DNA of 64,000 nucleotides, taken from NCBI GenBank assembly GCA_037043015.1, contig CM073331.1:5229501-5293500 (forward strand). The letters run 5' to 3'. A model generated the notes under the pieces. The model made no database searches, was not told the DNA's origin, and saw nothing but the letters and a program-made list of their open reading frames with translations. Below, piece by piece: positions 59,767-64,000 of this stretch. Every line of letters starts with the position of its first letter. The first letter of the stretch is position 1. A program made the position numbers and the translations under genes. Origin of the DNA: Bryum argenteum (Eukaryota > Streptophyta > Bryopsida > Bryales > Bryaceae).

Positions 59767-61443
59767 TTGATTGATCGATTGACTGGTTTGGTATTTGCTG
59801 AGTTTGCGACGGGCCACAGGAACTCCAAGCCAGCCACCATTGCAAAGGCACGGGCAGCAGTGCGAGGGGGGAGAGCCGCCTCGGCTTCCTCCCGAAGAAG
59901 CAAGAGCAATCATGTTGCTACTTCGGCCAAGCGAGCTTCCAAGAAGCAGAAGCGTGCCAATCGAGAGTGGCGCCCCAAGCGAGCTCTCGGTCCTTACATG
60001 TTCTTCTGCAAAGACCAGCATGCCAATGTCACTGCGGACAATCCCAACATCCCGTTCACGGAAGTCGGCAGAATACTCGGCGCGCAGTGGACCCAAATGA
60101 CCGAGAAAGATAAGAAGGTACTGTGCTCTTTCCCTCTGCAACTTTCGATTCTCTTACTTTCCTGAAATGGTCCATGGTTTTTCCTATTCATTCTTTGCAT
60201 GTAGTTGAATGTTGCATACATGTGCTTGTCTACTTTACACAGTAAATCGGGACTCATTCGAGAGATCTTGTTTTGTATCGGAGTTTGTAGTTTTGTGGAA
60301 TCTTTCGATCGGTGTTTCCTGTTCATTGTTTGCAACGTTGTTGATCTGTTGTTACTTTTGGTGTGCTTGAAGTTCGAAAGTAGTTGAATGTAGCATGTGC
60401 TTGTGCATCTGTTGCCATTCAAGTATCTCGACTCATTTTAGAAGATTTTGGTTTGTATAGATTTTTTAGTTTTGTGAAATGACTAAGTCTATGCTGATTG
60501 TTAGGTACCATGGTTGTCATATTGGACAAATCACTATTCATTTCATGTCCCAGTAGGACAAGTTGATATTTATCAAAAGTACCTTTCAAATACATGTGAT
60601 GAGTAGGAACTCATCCTACACGACATGATTTGTCCAATATGACAAATCCTTCCACGGTTTTATCCTTTTCATTGTTTTGTAATGCTGTCGATATGTTGCT
60701 TTTGAATTGTTTGAAGTAGTTGAGTGTAGTATGTGCTTGTATTTTCGTAAGTTATGCCACATTGAAGTAGTGTATTTGAATGTTTTTTTTTTTTTTTTTT
60801 TTTTTTTTTCAAGGAATCTTGACTTGTACAAGAATTTTGATTGTTTACTTTGTGAGATCGTTGCTATGTTGATTGAGGTTTAACAATAAGGAATTTTGAG
60901 CATTTGTACATCCATGAGGAATACCAAGTTATTGAGGGAGCTTCTAATATGTTATTCTCTAAAGTCCAAAAGTGGTTGAAGAATCTAGCATTGTTATATT
61001 GTTCATTCTGCCAATCTTCAACTAAATGTAGACTTGTCCAAGAAATATAAATTTTGGAATTTTTAGTTTTGTGAGATTGTTACTATGTTGGTTGTAGGTG
61101 AACATTGGACTATTCTTGGAGAATTCTTTGATACATTTTCTCATCCAATTGATCATAAAAACCATCAAGTGAAATCACAACACGATATTTTTGATTGGTT
61201 GAAAGTAGCATGACAATCAAAGTATAAATATTATTGAATTGTTACCTTGATCAATGGACTCTACCATGAAGAGAGCTTCCTATATGTTGCCTCTCCACTC
61301 CTTAGACTCTAGAAGTGATTATATTCATTGTTAAATTGATCGATGAGAGTTGATTTGTGTGTGTGATGCAGCCTTACATCAAGAAGGCTGAGGCAGATAA
61401 GAAACGATACTTGAAGGAAATGAAGCGTTGTAAAAATAAATGA
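59767..61443 (+). CDS. Single HMG-box protein (HMGB/NHP6-like), start unresolved
   Basis: Two exons are clear: 59767-60117 (left edge uncertain) and 61372-61443. A Lys/Arg/Ala-rich N-terminus leads into one HMG box: WRPKRALGPYMFFCKD, then NPNIPFTEVGRILGAQWTQM, then PYIKKAEADKKRYLKEMK. The layout, a basic arm and one box with no acidic tail, is closer to yeast NHP6 than to flowering-plant HMGB proteins. It should bend DNA in chromatin. No in-frame ATG occurs before the one inside the box (59998), so the start codon must be in an upstream exon, or initiation is non-AUG. The 1254-base intron holds a MITE, a poly-T run and degenerate repeats. Confidence 0.78.
60118..61371. repeat. Degenerate repeats in HMG-gene intron
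   Basis: Units with TTCATTGTTT-GTAA, GAAGTAGTTGA-TGTAG and CATGTGCTTGT recur near 60185, 60320 and 60670, with weaker copies after 60840. A 27-T run lies at 60783-60809. Confidence 0.6.
60516..60643. mobile_element. 128-bp MITE in HMG-gene intron
   Basis: Terminal inverted repeats GTCATATTGGACAAATCA and TGATTTGTCCAATATGAC are perfect over 18 bases. The interior is not palindromic throughout. No clear target duplication. Confidence 0.72.
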
Positions 61444-64000
61444 CAAAAAACAAGAAAAATAAGACTTTCCACTTGAATGTCTTTAACAAATTAGATTCTT
61501 GTTTTGAAGGTTTAGATGAGGACGATGGTTTTTAGGTTCATAGGTGCTGTTGCATTAATGTCAACGAGAAATTTAATAGCGCTAGGGAGGATAATTTTGA
61601 AGTGTAGGATTTTACGGACCTGGTAAATTTGTAGTATAATTACCTCTAACTTTCATTTAGGTAGTTTGGAATACCAGTTTTGTGTAAGAAAGATTTGATT
61701 ATAATCGTCACGTACCGGACACAAGAGTTGTTGATTGGTGTTATAAATATGAAGTGCGAACTAAAGGAGTGAATGTCACACGGTATCGCTATCTTCAAAA
61801 TAGAAGAGGTTTAATTGTGAATGTGAAAGCAAGGAAACTTCCTTGAAAGGGGAGAAAGTTAGTGGAAGTGATGCTTAAAAGAAGAGACAAGAAGTGCCCA
61901 TTGATTGCAATGGCGGCCTGAAGTGAACACTAATGTCGGAGAGGAAGAAATAGTGTAATGGGTAACTTTTAGTGAATAGCTCTAATTTTGATTTAGCACT
62001 AATCAACGGCTCTTTGTGTAGTGCAACTGGAGGCTAATTTGAAGTCCTTGTAAACATAAGAACATTACTTTTCCAAATGTAGTGAAGTAACTACGGTTCT
62101 CTAGCAATCAATGACGACGCAAGGATAAAGTGTGAGTGCCTATGACTATGCTTCTTGTGGTGATAAGGTAAGGTGTTCGATTACGGCGCAAAGTTTAGCA
62201 TTGCAAATTTCTAGTAAAGCAGTTAGCAATTTGAATAATCAAGCATTTCTATAGGTCATATAGGTTGTATGAGGGTAAAAACTGCATGGACATGTTCTCA
62301 ACTCACCTAGAAACAAGAATTTGAAGAGCCTCATATCAACTTTTCTACCAAAATTAGTTTTTTTTTGCCACCAAAACAATACTTTTTCAATCTACAATAT
62401 GGAAAAAAAAAATCTTTTTCAACCTTGAACAATATGTAATTGCAAATGGTGAGAGATTTGCATCTAAGATCTCGTATACATGTACATGTACAAGTTAGGT
62501 ACGAGATCCTATGGCTACATGCTTTGACACCTTTCAATATTCAAATATTTAGAGCTTGCATAAAGAGGGTGGTTTTGAAGGATTTTGGTTGTTTTGAGGC
62601 TGCTCACTTTTAGGAGTTAGATGCCCAAAATGTCGAAAAATGACATTTTGGATGAGAGGGAGAAACTTCGAAGAGCCATAACTTCTTAATCTAGAGTTTG
62701 TTATGGACAAAATCACTTGGGTTGGCTCCCAAATCAAATCTAGTTTGTGTACTAAACATTGCAACCCATACAATGAAGTTTAAACAAATGGCATGCATTA
62801 CAGTAAAGGCAACTCTAGTTTTTGGGTTTTCAAAGATACGACATGTTTTACCATTGCAAGCTAATTATGTGTGAAATGAATTATTTAATGAATCTAGTTT
62901 AGCTAAGTTTTTGATGAATTGGTTTTTTATGAAAGTTTTAATGAATTCTAGTTTTTAATGAATTTTATTTACATGAGTAGATACTAAAAAAAAAATCTAG
63001 TTGAAATTTTTTTGATCATGATAATTTTGATAATGAATTTGCAATAAAGTCACTACATTGAAAAAAAATGAAAAAATAGGTGATTTTGGAAGAGTCAACC
63101 CCTAAGTATATTTAAAACCCAAAATGGGTTTTTGCAATTTTAAGCAGCTAATTTGAAGGGGTTAATATATTTGCCTAAGATTACAAGAAGGTGGTCCTTA
63201 TACTATACATTGCATGTGATAAAATTTGCTAAGCTAAATTTCAGTTTTGAAATCTTCATCTAAAAATTTTAAGCTTTGACTCCAAAATAGACTGGTTAAA
63301 TTTTGAAACTTTTGAAATGTTTCATGGAAATACAAGTCCTTACCATGTCCTTCAGACACAAACATCAAAAGATTCATATTGAAATCTATAAAATGTGTAA
63401 GAAATTCAGACCTAGGCCTAAAAAAAAAACAAAGTTGGAGGTTTTTGGTGATGTTGAAATTATGGGATATGCAATCAATATGCAAGTACCTTGCACTCGG
63501 TTCTCCATGTTGTTTGAGATTTATAGCTTGTCTTCCGTTCCCATTTTTTGGTTCCTTGTGTTTTTTAAGATGTGTAGCATGTCCTCCATTCCCTCTTTCC
63601 ATTGTTCCCGTCCTCTATTTTGGTTCCCCATTCTCCATTTTTTTCTTATTGGTTCCCTACCTCCAAACTCTTGTTCATGGTTCCCAATTTTTGTTTCCAT
63701 TTCTTCATCCCCCAACTTCCCTTATTGGTAACCATCATTCTTTCCTAGTTCCCGTAATTCATTCCTACTTCCCATCAATCATTCCTAGTTCTCATTATTT
63801 GTTCCTAATTCCCATCCTCCGTTCCCAATTCCTATCCTTTGTTCCATGTTCCTAGTTATCTTCATTCCCCCTTCACTTCTTCTTTGCTCCCATTTCCATG
63901 TTTCATATTCCTTGTCTCTTAGTCTCCTTGTTATATTCTTAATATTTAATGAACCCTTAATAACAATCAAATACCACTTATGGAAACTCTTCAAAATCTT
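61444..64000. other. 3' flank of HMG gene and repeat-rich end of window
   Basis: 62235-62540 is the second copy of the repeat at 51950-52260. From about 63095 a diverged, incomplete beta-type TTAA element begins (CAACCCCTAAG; interior like 11150-11300); its right end is not resolved. 63530-63900 is rich in TTCCCATT/GTTCC repeats. No gene supported. Confidence 0.5.

Overview
This is eukaryotic nuclear DNA from a streptophyte plant. The protein genes have GT-AG introns and include plant-specific families: STAY-GREEN Mg-dechelatase, a plastid-type LOG/lysine-decarboxylase-like protein, a SYP6-type Qc-SNARE, a GT47 exostosin, and a Costars protein. Several features argue against a flowering plant and suggest a bryophyte, lycophyte, fern or streptophyte alga. 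These are a DD34E (Tc1-type) transposase, many MITEs flanked by TTAA in the manner of piggyBac elements, and an HCDLS/CDWG kinase-like relic. I cannot name the species.

Layout. 63-1217: last exon of a multi-pass membrane protein gene. 2173-7810: a transposon-rich block with a palindromic Tc1/mariner element nested in a TTAA MITE. 7745-9193 (minus): an intronless kinase whose last 21 codons lie inside a transposon end. 10344-12048: a Mutator-like MITE and a second copy of the 940-bp TTAA element. 13033-16057 (minus): two related small unknown genes. 17915-19823: LOG-like gene, 4 exons. 22219-22298: tRNA-Leu(UAG). 22440-24699: MITEs, a TA-flanked hairpin and a broken kinase-like gene. 24700-32500: mostly degraded repeats and one SINE. 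33122-34849: exostosin gene, 2 exons. 36716-38210: nested MITEs. 40866-42119: Costars gene, 2 exons. 43984-47645: a second SINE and nested MITEs. 48366-50046: STAY-GREEN, 5 exons. 52694-54179: small basic protein, 3 exons. 55642-58755: SYP61-type syntaxin, 7 exons. 59767-61443: single HMG-box protein, start not resolved. 61444-64000: repeats.

The genes do not form a functional cluster; they are independent plant genes about 3-10 kb apart. What unites the window is its transposon record. Several insertions can be read base by base because an uninserted copy of the target is also present. The clearest is the Tc1/mariner element at 2384-4174, with two 566-bp inverted arms, an exact TA duplication, and an empty site in the sister MITE at 22440-22801. 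A second recurring feature is degenerate tandem duplication (units of about 100-280 bp) inside introns and gene flanks.
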